From NCBI GenBank assembly GCA_964536415.1, contig CAZHXN010000001.1:77438-141437 (forward strand): DNA of 64,000 nucleotides. The letters run 5' to 3'. Positions within the stretch are counted from its first letter, which is position 1, and each line of letters begins with the position of its first letter. Shown in pieces: positions 42,745 to 50,470 of the stretch. A program made the position numbers and the translations under genes. Source of the DNA: Trichothermofontia sp964536415 (GTDB taxonomy: Bacteria; Cyanobacteriota; Cyanobacteriia; B231). The notes beneath the pieces were generated by a model. The model did no database searches, was not told the DNA's origin, and saw nothing but the letters and a program-made list of their open reading frames with translations.

Positions 42745-42920
42745 GTTCTTTTACGGTAGCGATAGTAGCCTGCGTAATCGCCTTTGAGTGCTTTGATATT
42801 AGGGTGAGATCGAGGGGTTTGCTCTAGCTGCTGCAAACAGCGGGAAATCTTCTTCGCTAGGGCTTTATCTGCATCGAGATAAACCTTTTGGGCATCGGGA
42901 TAGAGTAGAACTTCATACAT
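42745..42920 (-). pseudogene. RelE/ParE-type toxin, C-terminus lost
   Basis: The first 57 residues, MYEVLLYPDAQKVYLDADKA through SHPNIKALKGDYAGYYRYR, match the start of RelE/ParE-type mRNA interferases. The essential C-terminal strand (usually GDYRVVYxI) is replaced by a random read-through, ending at 42585 inside the opposite strand of ligA. So the toxin is inactive. It overlaps the antitoxin gene by 8 bases, the normal layout for such pairs. Confidence 0.75.
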
Positions 42921-43140
42921 CAGAGCGAAGCGTTCGCCAATTTGTATACTGAGCTTTAGGCGTTACCTGATTTTGCTTAACTTGTGCTAGCAATCCAGGG
43001 ATGTCTAAGAGTTCTTGCGTGGCAGCTTCGCTTTCGGCGTTTGCTAAGTAAGCAGCGAAGTCAACCACTGCCTGTAGTCGCTCTAGGGACAATTGCTGTA
43101 ATGAGTCATTAAGCTGTCGCTGAAGATCTGTATGGGACAC
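42913..43140 (-). CDS. RelB-like antitoxin
   Basis: A 75-residue antitoxin-type protein with helix-rich ELSLERLQAVVDFAAYLAN-like centre and a C-terminal TPKAQYTNWRTLRSDV, which resembles the toxin-contacting tail of cyanobacterial antitoxins. The start is GTG 43140 (no ATG is in frame). Upstream in the same frame is a BrnT toxin remnant, so the coding sequence may be read as a chimera. The toxin partner downstream is truncated, so the antitoxin is now an orphan. Confidence 0.7.
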   Translation of the reverse strand: MSHTDLQRQLNDSLQQLSLERLQAVVDFAAYLANAESEAATQELLDIPGLLAQVKQNQVTPKAQYTNWRTLRSDV

Positions 43141-43142
43141 GG

Positions 43143-43323
43143 CTAAAAGGCGTTGCAGTCTCGACCACCCTGTTGTCAGAAAGCGGAACTCACCGACCGA
43201 GTGGTCAGGGTCAGAAATGCTAAGCGCGAGCGGATCTCCGAAAACAGTGACAGCCTCTTCAAAAGATACCCCGTGCTTCTTGATGTTTCTGCTTGCCTTC
43301 TCCGAGTCTCATTGAAACGTCAT
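43143..43323 (-). pseudogene. BrnT-type toxin remnant with stop codon, fused in frame to antitoxin
   Basis: Minus strand: MTFQ, TGA stop, DSEKASRNIKKHGVSFEEAV, then VFGDPLALSISDPDHSVGEF. This is the DUF497/BrnT fold (normally ...F-x-W-D-x-x-K-x-x-x-N-x-x-K-H-G-V-x-F), with TGA in place of the tryptophan codon TGG. It continues without stop into the RelB-like frame through LQRLLAVSHTDLQRQ, where a BrnT would have SHTERG. Hence recombination between two toxin-antitoxin loci is likely. Confidence 0.72.
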
Positions 43324-43806
43324 ATCAATATTCTACGCATTGCAGTGATCCGGCCACATCATTGTAAAGTTTAAGGTGTCGATTTCTTCACAACCTGTGC
43401 CGGCCAATTGCTCACAACCCTAGCCTGTGCGACTGAAGTGATGTGACTGCTCAATACCGATTGGCGAGTTCAGAACGCTTGGATATCGCCGCAATCGCCA
43501 CTTAAGCCCTGGCAGTAGATTCTTCTAGTTATCTTGCTCCCGATTTGGTTACCAATTTTGGTTCTATAGCAATCCTAAGTCATTTGTGAGCAAACCTTCG
43601 CTAGGCTTTATGAAGAAAATAGCTTCAGGATTACCTCTTCTTGTAATTCATTTAGGATTACTATAATTGGGATGGTCAAGAAAATTAAACGGTTATTGCA
43701 ACGTAATAGATAAGTATTGTGCAAGGGATGGAAAAGGGTGTTCGTAAAGCGTTCCCAAAGGAAATAGGGTAAAGGCCGAAAATAGTAACGGGTTGATGAA
43801 CCAGGG
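43324..43806. other. Spacer in the decayed region
   Basis: Besides the MITE at 43565-43665, no gene is supported in this 480-base stretch. It lies between the BrnT and VapC remnants, with irregular composition and short A/T-rich segments. Confidence 0.5.
43565..43665. mobile_element. 101-bp MITE with imperfect terminal inverted repeats
   Basis: The left end TATAGCAATCCTAAGTCATT and the right end (complement) TATAGTAATCCTAAATGAAT agree at most positions over about 18 bases and enclose about 60 bases. No transposase is inside. TATAG-ended elements of this kind are typical of IS630-like MITEs in cyanobacteria (inference). Confidence 0.7.
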
Positions 43807-44109
43807 TTATCGAATTAGTTCTACCGTTATCCCTAAACTGAGAGTTGTCCAGGCGGGGTCACAAGTTACGGCTGGAATGCCCAGAGACAAGGCTAAGGCC
43901 AAACAGGCGCGATCACTAAACGATAGACCGAACGATCGGGTTAGGGGGCGCAAGAATCCCGTCTGGTAGGCAAGCTCAGCGTCGAATGGCATAATCCCCA
44001 GCCCTAACGCATCCAAATACAGACGTATTTCTGATGGCTCCCGCCCCTCATCAGCCAGTTTGGCGACAACCTCACTAAAGTTGACACTGGCAATGACTGC
44101 ATTTGGCAA
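43807..44109 (-). pseudogene. PIN-domain (VapC-type) toxin, N-terminus lost
   Basis: The frame gives the PIN fold from residue about 35 on: SVNFSEVVAKLADEG, then FSDRACLALALSLGIPAVTCD, including two of the acidic residues of the nuclease. The N-terminal strand with the first catalytic aspartate (normally xxLDASALLAxL) is missing because a deletion joins it to the antitoxin gene. Confidence 0.7.
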
Positions 44110-44279
44110 TACCTCGCTTGGGCACGGTGAATCGCTTGGGCTTGGGAAAAAATGCGGACTTCTCCATTCTGAACTTGTACAGTTAGCCTTTCACCTGCTT
44201 GCCAACCCATAGCGATCGCCACTTCCGCTGGAATTTCCACTTTCCCATCGCTGGCAACTTGCATTTCTAATTGAGTCAT
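44110..44279 (-). pseudogene. AbrB/SpoVT-type antitoxin, C-terminus lost
   Basis: MTQLEMQVASDGKVEIPAEV, then AMGWQAGERLTVQVQNGEV and IFSQAQAIHRAQARY is a VapB/AbrB-like N-terminal DNA-binding domain. After AIHRAQAR the normal C-terminal toxin-binding tail is absent and the sequence enters the PIN gene. With the toxin piece it forms one deletion scar. Confidence 0.7.
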
Positions 44280-44335
44280 CAGCGTGCCCTCACTGAATTT
44301 ACACCCAATTCTAGCTGAAACCTACAATTGTCAGC

Positions 44336-44590
44336 AGTCGGGAGCCGACTACCCTGACACCTCCACCAGCCTCGGTAATTTGGCTGTACTGTAACTATGC
44401 GATAGGCCGCTATGCTGACGCCGGACCCCTCTATTTACGCGCCCTAGCGATTTTTACCCAAACCCTCCCCGAAAACCATCCCCACCTGCAAACCGTTTGG
44501 GGCAATTTCCGCTATCTCATTCAGCAAGCCGTCCAGCAGGGGCAAGCCGCCACCCTCTCCCCCCATTCCACCACTCAGACCCTCTTGTAG
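44336..44590 (+). pseudogene. TPR repeat protein remnant
   Basis: Plus strand: SGADYPDTSTSLGNLAVL, frameshift, then NYAIGRYADAGPLYLRALAI, FTQTLPENHPHLQTVWGNF and RYLIQQAVQQGQ to TAG at 44590. This is the end of a kinesin-light-chain-like TPR protein. One frameshift and the lost 5' part make it non-functional. A related fragment sits at 22160-22262. Confidence 0.72.
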
Positions 44591-44749
44591 GAAATGCAGA
44601 CTCAGCGCAGCGAGTAGAATAAAGATAAGTTCAAGGCACATTCCATGCTGAAAACCGTCACAGGCATTTATCAAAACGGCAAAAGTGTTGAATCTTAAGA
44701 TTTTCTTTTCTAAAAATAGACAGACTAAGCCTGTGGCAAGCTGGCTTTG

Positions 44750-45091
44750 TCAACAAAAAACTAATTTTTGGAGCCAGTGGGTATAACTGATATTTTCACA
44801 CATAAAAGCCTGTAAATATCGGAGCCTATCTAATACTTTTTTGCCAAATTCTTTCGGAATTTTCACCAATTGTAAAATTACATAAGCTACCAAGCACGCA
44901 TAAATCTGTATCTCAATACCGTTCGCATTATTAGTAATTAGTCGATCTAGTTTCAGATGCATCTTCAGAAATTTACAAAATAACTCTATCTGCCAACGAA
45001 AACGATAAAATCTACTGATTTCCTCATTGGAAATCGTATTTTCTCCCTCGGTCGGTAGATTCGTTGCCAAGCGATATTCTGTAAACTTAGC
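44750..45091 (-). pseudogene. IS4-family transposase C-terminal remnant
   Basis: The minus strand reads FYRFRWQIELFCKFLKMHLK, the Y-x2-R-x3-E-x6-K signature of IS4-family DDE transposases (here Y-R-F-R-W-Q-I-E), followed by IQIYACLVAYVILQLV. It begins mid-protein near 45091 (EYRLATNLPTEG), so only the last third remains. Confidence 0.75.
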
Positions 45092-45153
45092 GTTTCATCT
45101 CTTTGATGTGTAGGTACCTATACGGTTTACTCCATAAACTCAGAAGAGCCATC

Positions 45154-45690
45154 CTAGTGATCTAGGATGAACTGCAACTCTCTGAGGTGATGGGCATTAC
45201 ATAGGACATGCTCACACGCATAACTCTGGTAGCTTTTCCAGCCATCATGGACAGCATGGCTACTAAATTCTGGCAAAATCCCCATCTCATGCATCGCCAC
45301 CTGACCCCGTTGAGGATGCACAAAGTAGTAGGTCAACCTATCGGTAGCCGCCACATGCAGCCACCACAGACGCTGATTGACCGCAGCCCGGTTTCATCGA
45401 AGTGCACCACACCTGAGTCCTGGATGGCTCGCTGAATTTCTGACTCGATGGCGGTGAGTTCCTCAAAACACTGCGTTCGACTGGTGTAGAGTGGCCTTCT
45501 GAAACCGTCACCCCTACGAGATCTCTGAGAACCTCACAGACCCGATTTGAGGGCAACTATTGCCCTGCCATCAGATACACCATCATGCCCTTGATGCGGG
45601 GGCTGTACTGAACTACTGTGCTGACCTCAGGTGGAAAACTCCCTTGGTTCACCTGGCCACAATGGGGGCAATTTTCACTTCAACTTGATG
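45154..45690 (-). pseudogene. IS66-family transposase remnant
   Basis: On the minus strand, pieces in several frames: IVARTKGVFPPEVSTVVQYS-like, RIKGMMVYLMAGQ, stop, LPSNRVCEVLRDLVGVTVSE, then AATDRLTYYFVHPQRGQ and HDGWKSYQSYACEHVLCNAH. These are consecutive blocks of the IS66 transposase (zinc finger to catalytic core), with an in-frame stop and at least two frameshifts. Confidence 0.8.
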
Positions 45691-45704
45691 CTTGCTTACC
45701 TTGT

Positions 45705-45809
45705 GATGCGGCTTGGACTCAGCTCATCAGGACTATAAAGGTGCCTGAAGTCGCCACGGCTGCCCCTTACGGTTTACTTTACAAATTACTTTACAAATTA
45801 GCTCTAAGA
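45705..45809. repeat. IS5-type element end, copy 2
   Basis: GATGCGGCTTG and TATAAAGGTGCCTGAAGTCG with GGCTGCCCCTTACGG...TTTACTTTACAAATTA match copy 1 at 22405-22503. This copy has an extra duplication of TTACTTTACAAA. No transposase fragment adjoins it. Confidence 0.7.
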
Positions 45810-46056
45810 GAGTCAAAGTTCCCAGAAGAGCCAGCAGTTCATCTTGATCTTAGTGAATGTGCTCAACTCATGAGGTCAACGGCCCCCTAGCTAAGAACAT
45901 TACCCGCTTTAGTTTACGATCAGTCTGTAGGTTGCCTGAATGTACCCGCTCCAGGCGGCCCTACCCAGCCGAAAACCCGCGATCGCGCCCATGACCGATC
46001 CAACTGAATGATGAACGGCTCCCTCCGAGTAACCCCACCCGCCTTACAATGATCCT

Positions 46057-48207
46057 ATGTATCATCCAATCTGGCCCGGAAAACCCTACCCCCTGGGAGC
46101 ATCCTGGGATGGGAAAGGCACTAACTTCGCCCTGTTCTCCGAAAACGCGGATGGGGTCGTCCTCTGCTTGTTTGATGCGCAGGGACGCGAAACCCGTGTA
46201 CCCCTGACGGAGTGCAGCAACTTTATCTGGCATGGCTACGTTCCCGGTGTCGGACCGGGTCAGCGCTATGGCTACCGCGTTTATGGCCCCTACGATCCGG
46301 AAGCAGGCCATCGCTTTAATCACAACAAGCTATTAATCGATCCCTATGCCAAGGCTCTCGATGGCGATCTGGGGCATGGGCCAGAATTGTTTGGCTACCT
46401 CTGGGATGATGACCCCGATCAGGACTTGACCTTTTCCGAGGCTGATGATGCCCACCTAGTTCCCAAGGGAATTGTCGTTGACGCAACCTTTGACTGGCAG
46501 GGCGATGGTCAGCTTCAGATCCCCTGGCACGAAACCGTGATCTACGAAACCCATGTGCGGGGCTTCACCAAACTCCATCCCGATATTCCCAAACATCTGC
46601 GGGGGACCTACGCCGGACTGGCTCACCCCGCCGCCATCTCCCACCTGCAATCCCTCGGCATTACCGCGATCGAACTCCTCCCCGTTCACCACTTCCTTGC
46701 CTACCCCGGCCATCTCCTCAGCAAAGGACTGAGTAGCTACTGGGGCTATGACTCCCTTAACTACATGGCTCCCTACTCCGGCTATAGTTCCAGCGGCTGC
46801 CAGGGCCAACAGGTCCTCGAATTCAAGCAAATGGTGAAAGCACTCCACCAGGCGGGCATTGAGGTGATCCTGGATGTGGTCTATAACCACACGGGCGAAG
46901 GGAATCACTTGGGACCCACCTTTGCTTTCCGGGGTATTGACAATGCCACCTACTACCGCTTGGTGGAAGATGACCTGCGCTACTACATGGACTTTACTGG
47001 CTGTGGCAACTCCCTGAACGTGCGTCATCCCCAGATCCTCAAAATGATCATGGATAGCCTGCGCTACTGGGTGCTGGAGATGCACGTCGATGGGTTCCGC
47101 TTCGACTTGGCCTCTGCCCTAGCGCGGGAACTGTACGAAGTGGATAGTTTGGCCGCCTTTTTCGACATTGTGCATCAGGACCCCGTGATTTCCAACGTCA
47201 AGCTGATCGCTGAGCCGTGGGATGTGGGAGAAGGTGGCTATCAAGTGGGTAACTTTCCGCCGCTGTGGTCGGAGTGGAATGGGCAATATCGCGACACCGT
47301 GCGCGACTTCTGGCGGGGTGAGGATCAAACCCTAGCGGAGTTTGCCTACCGCTTTACGGGCAGTTCCGACCTTTACCAAAGCAATGGCCGCAGTCCCAGT
47401 GCCAGCATTAATTTCGTCACCGCCCACGATGGCTTTACGCTCCATGATCTCGTCAGCTATAACGAAAAGCACAACGAGGCCAATGGCGAAGATAATCAGG
47501 ATGGCGAAAGCTATAACCGCTCCTGGAACTGCGGTGAAGAAGAGATCGACGAAGGGGAAACCGACAAGCCCGATGTCCTGAAGCTCCGCCGCCGCCAACA
47601 GCGCAATTTTCTTGTGACCCTGCTCCTTTCCCAGGGGGTACCCATGATCCTGGGGGGCGATGAAATGGGCCGGACACAGCAGGGGAATAACAACGCCTAC
47701 TGCCAGGACAACGAAATTTCCTGGTTCAATTGGGATCTCAAGGATGAGAATGTCAGCCTGCTAGACTTCACGCGCCAATTGGTTTTCTTCCGGCGACAGC
47801 ATCCCGTCTTCCGGCAGCGCAAGTGGTTCCAGGGACGGGCGATCCACGGGACGGGGGTTGAAGACATTGCCTGGTTTAATCCCAACGGCGATGAAATGAC
47901 TGAGGAGCAGTGGCAGATTGGTTTTGCGCGGGCGATCGGGATTTTCCTCAACGGCGAAGAAATTGCGGCACCAGGTCCCCAGGGCGAACGAGTCATCGAC
48001 GAGAATTTCTACATTTGTTTCAATGCCCACTACGAAGCGATCGACTTTACCCTACCGCCCCTACTCCAGGGACGGGAATGGGTGATTCAGATCGATACCA
48101 TGCTGGCCCATTTCCCCCAGGTGGGTCGCCACTATCGGGAAGATAAGCCGATCCCAGTGGGTGAGCGATCGATCGTGCTCCTGCGTCAGGTTCATCAGCC
48201 CCGGTAG
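46057..48207 (+). CDS. glgX: Glycogen debranching enzyme (GlgX)
   Basis: Isoamylase-type debranching enzyme that hydrolyses alpha-1,6 links of glycogen. An N-terminal CBM48 domain (GKPYPLGASWDGKGTNFALF) precedes the GH13 catalytic barrel, with VILDVVYNHTGEGNHLGP (region I), DGFRFDLASALARE (region II with the nucleophile Asp), IAEPWDVGEGGYQVG (region III, Glu) and NFVTAHDGFTLHDLVSY (region IV). The 716-residue length is usual. Start ATG 46057 after a short gap from the remnant region. Single gene. Confidence 0.95.
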   Translation: MYHPIWPGKPYPLGASWDGKGTNFALFSENADGVVLCLFDAQGRETRVPLTECSNFIWHGYVPGVGPGQRYGYRVYGPYDPEAGHRFNHNKLLIDPYAKALDGDLGHGPELFGYLWDDDPDQDLTFSEADDAHLVPKGIVVDATFDWQGDGQLQIPWHETVIYETHVRGFTKLHPDIPKHLRGTYAGLAHPAAISHLQSLGITAIELLPVHHFLAYPGHLLSKGLSSYWGYDSLNYMAPYSGYSSSGCQGQQVLEFKQMVKALHQAGIEVILDVVYNHTGEGNHLGPTFAFRGIDNATYYRLVEDDLRYYMDFTGCGNSLNVRHPQILKMIMDSLRYWVLEMHVDGFRFDLASALARELYEVDSLAAFFDIVHQDPVISNVKLIAEPWDVGEGGYQVGNFPPLWSEWNGQYRDTVRDFWRGEDQTLAEFAYRFTGSSDLYQSNGRSPSASINFVTAHDGFTLHDLVSYNEKHNEANGEDNQDGESYNRSWNCGEEEIDEGETDKPDVLKLRRRQQRNFLVTLLLSQGVPMILGGDEMGRTQQGNNNAYCQDNEISWFNWDLKDENVSLLDFTRQLVFFRRQHPVFRQRKWFQGRAIHGTGVEDIAWFNPNGDEMTEEQWQIGFARAIGIFLNGEEIAAPGPQGERVIDENFYICFNAHYEAIDFTLPPLLQGREWVIQIDTMLAHFPQVGRHYREDKPIPVGERSIVLLRQVHQPR

Positions 48208-48354
48208 TGGGAGGAGGGAGGAGAGAGGACAGAGACCCTGTTCTCTGGGGGAAGTGTCTGAGTTTAGCGAAACAACACCCTCATTCTTTGGCCCTTTCCC
48301 CGGCAAACAAGCGATCGTTCAAATATCCGCATTTTCCCTACATTCCCCGCCCCC

Positions 48355-48436
48355 TCTCTCCTCTCCTCTTGTCTCTTATCTCTAGTCTCTTCTAGTCCCT
48401 AGCCTCTTTTCTCTCTTCTCTTTTCAATCTTAATCT
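48355..48436. other. Polypyrimidine tract upstream of glycosyltransferase
   Basis: About 80 bases of nearly pure C/T (CTCTCTCCTCTCCTCTTG and similar) on the plus strand, just before an A/T-rich stretch and the glycosyltransferase ATG at 48484. It can form unusual structures, and in the transcript would be an unstructured C/U leader. No function is shown. Confidence 0.55.
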
Positions 48437-48483
48437 AAAAATTTTTCTACTCAAACTCTCCCAAATAACTCCTCTTCTCCTAT

Positions 48484-49410
48484 ATGCAATTAGTATCCGT
48501 TATTATCCCGGCGTATCGGGCACAAGCCACCATCCAACGCACTGTTAATAGTCTCTTGGCCCAAACCTATCCCCATTGGGAGGCGCTGATTATTGCCGAT
48601 GATGATGCTGATTATCGAGAAATACTCAATCCACGTTCGCGCCGTGTCGCCACCGGAGAATCGAGTCAGGACGATCGCGTAGCATCACCATCGGAGAATC
48701 GCATTCGCTATCTATCCACTGATCAAGTGGGGGCGGGTTCTTCCCGCGCACGGAATGTGGGGTTGAGTCAGGCCAAGGGTCAAATTGTGGCTTTTTTAGA
48801 TGCCGATGATGAGTTTCTACCGGATAAGCTGGCCACTGTGGTTCCCCTCGTGCAGCAACATTCATTAGTTTCCTGTGCGGTTGAAATCTGTACGGCCAGT
48901 GGTGACCCCCTCCGAGTCGTTGGCCAGGAGACGGCGGCGGGTCTGGTGAGTACCGCTCGGTATTTTGAGACCAATTTTTCGACGAATAGCATGGTGGTTT
49001 TGGATCGATCGGTCATTACCTGTACCTTCGATGAAGCCCACCGATTTTCCGATGATCTTGAATTTATGTTCCAATGCTTTGCCTTTGTTGAGCATTTCTA
49101 TCACCTTCCCACTGTATTACATAAATACTATAAACAGCCCCAGTCAGTGACAGGCAGCATCAATTCGAGTAATAATGGTAATAACTTTAATGTTGATTGT
49201 ATTCGTTTTAAGGAAAAGTTAATCAATCGGCTCCAGACAGGGTATTACACGTTTGCTGACTCGGCAACTCAAGCGCATTTGCTCGATTTCTTAAACCTCT
49301 CAATGCAGGCAGAATTCCTGCTGGAGGAACGGCTTGCTACTCAACCTAATGCCCTCTTTGAAGAAGCGATCGCAACCCTCATAACAAAACGCCAAATGCC
49401 ATGTTTTTAG
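48484..49410 (+). CDS. Family 2 glycosyltransferase with two R1 insertions
   Basis: A GT-A-fold inverting glycosyltransferase for polysaccharide or glycoconjugate synthesis. Typical features: VSVIIPAYRAQATIQRTVNS at the N-terminus, DDDAD near residue 40, GSSRARNVGLSQAKGQIVAF, and the DXD-type LDADDEF near 105. Between strand 2 and strand 3, at residues 50-73, two R1 repeat products (PRSRRVATGES and DRVASPSENR) sit almost back to back in two reading frames. The catalytic motifs are intact. The 308-residue length is normal with a helix-rich C-terminus. Confidence 0.88.
   Translation: MQLVSVIIPAYRAQATIQRTVNSLLAQTYPHWEALIIADDDADYREILNPRSRRVATGESSQDDRVASPSENRIRYLSTDQVGAGSSRARNVGLSQAKGQIVAFLDADDEFLPDKLATVVPLVQQHSLVSCAVEICTASGDPLRVVGQETAAGLVSTARYFETNFSTNSMVVLDRSVITCTFDEAHRFSDDLEFMFQCFAFVEHFYHLPTVLHKYYKQPQSVTGSINSSNNGNNFNVDCIRFKEKLINRLQTGYYTFADSATQAHLLDFLNLSMQAEFLLEERLATQPNALFEEAIATLITKRQMPCF
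48634..48663 (+). repeat. R1 hairpin repeat inside glycosyltransferase, copy 1
   Basis: CGTTCGCGCCGTG, then TCGCC-ACC-GGAGA, then ATCG. One stem pair is mismatched (G against A). Encodes RSRRVATGES, the same reading frame as in the cpcS-type gene. Confidence 0.85.
48672..48701 (+). repeat. R1 hairpin repeat inside glycosyltransferase, copy 2
   Basis: CGATCGCGTAGCATCACCAT, then CGGAGAATCG. A diverged R1 copy 8 bases after the first, in a different reading frame, encoding DRVASPSENR. Confidence 0.75.
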
Positions 49411-49579
49411 TGCTGGCCCTAGGGTGTATCCCACTTGTGCGACCCTCACCCTCTTTCCCCGGACGGGGGAGGGAATTGAAAATCTGGCCCCTGCGCCTCT
49501 TTTGGGAGATGCGGTTAGGGGATGAGGGGCTTGCTTTTAATAACACCCCCCTACTGACTATGATTATTAAGAGTTTGAT

Positions 49580-49674
49580 TACAGCCTTTGTCACAGCAGT
49601 GAGGGGCAGGCAATTGGCTCAAGCCCCTTGTTCATCAGGTGCTTCTGTCCTTCAGAGACTTGGGAAACGCTGTA
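49580..49674 (+). repeat. R2 element copy B (95 bp)
   Basis: TACAGCCTTTGTCACAGCAG through AAACGCTGTA, 95 bases, same length as copy A. The central arms are CAATTGGCTC and AAGCCCCTTG, which do not pair fully: the left arm fits copies A and C, the right arm fits the 2445 palindrome. It sits directly upstream of a short-chain dehydrogenase gene. Confidence 0.88.
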
Positions 49675-49726
49675 TCAACCAGTAGATTATCTGAAACAGT
49701 CGCAGCACAAGTTGGAATTAAGCAGC

Positions 49727-50470
49727 ATGAGTCAGTTTGAATATAGCCTACCGGGACTAAAGGGCAAAGTTGCGATCGTTACCGGACATAAAAGTGGGAT
49801 TGGGGCGGCAACCTATTCCCTGCTGGCGCAATTGGGGGTCACCGTCATTGGCTTTGATTTGCCAGAATATGATTTAAGTAAAAGTAGCCAGATCGAAGGC
49901 TATGTCAATACTGTCATTCAAGGCTATGGCGATATTGATATTCTGATTAATAACGCAGGCATTACTCTGAATGGAACCATCCTGGAAACGACTTCGCATG
50001 ATATCGATCGCGTCCTTGCCGTCAACTTCAAAGCGCCTTTTCTTCTGATGCAGGCCGTGATTCCTTCCATGCTGAAGCGAGGAAAGGGCGCGATCGTCAA
50101 TAACGCAAGTGATCAGGCCCTGATTGGGAAAAAAGCCGCCGCCATTTACGGAGCCAGCAAGGCCGCGATCGCCCAACTCACCAAAAGTGCTGCCCTAGAT
50201 TGGGGACCCCACAATATTCGGGTAAACTGTGTGGCACCGGGTAGCACTGATACCCCCATGCTGTCGTTCGTGTTTAATGACTTAGCCCAGCGCTATCAGC
50301 CTCACCAGACTGGAGCAGACCTGCTCAATGCCTGCCGTACCGCGATTCCCTTGCAGCGCTTAGCCCAACCCACAGAAATTGCCTGGGCGATCGTCTTCCT
50401 GGCCAGTGACGCGGCCTCCTATATTACGGGTGCGGTTATTCCTGTGGATGGGGGAGGCGTTGCCCAATAA
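49727..50470 (+). CDS. Short-chain dehydrogenase/reductase (first of a pair)
   Basis: NAD(P)-dependent oxidoreductase with a Rossmann fold. TGHKSGIGAA (cofactor glycine motif) near residue 16, NNAGI near 76, the catalytic Ser-Tyr-Lys set with YGASK near 142, and C-terminal GAVIPVDGGG. The substrate is unknown. I start at ATG 49727 with GGAA upstream; the frame extends to 49628 into the R2 repeat. Stop and the next ATG overlap (TAATG), so the two dehydrogenases are translationally coupled. Confidence 0.88.
   Translation: MSQFEYSLPGLKGKVAIVTGHKSGIGAATYSLLAQLGVTVIGFDLPEYDLSKSSQIEGYVNTVIQGYGDIDILINNAGITLNGTILETTSHDIDRVLAVNFKAPFLLMQAVIPSMLKRGKGAIVNNASDQALIGKKAAAIYGASKAAIAQLTKSAALDWGPHNIRVNCVAPGSTDTPMLSFVFNDLAQRYQPHQTGADLLNACRTAIPLQRLAQPTEIAWAIVFLASDAASYITGAVIPVDGGGVAQ

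Noticed and set aside
43807..44279. An intact VapBC module
   Set aside because: Both genes are shortened at the junction, so the pair cannot form a full toxin or antitoxin.
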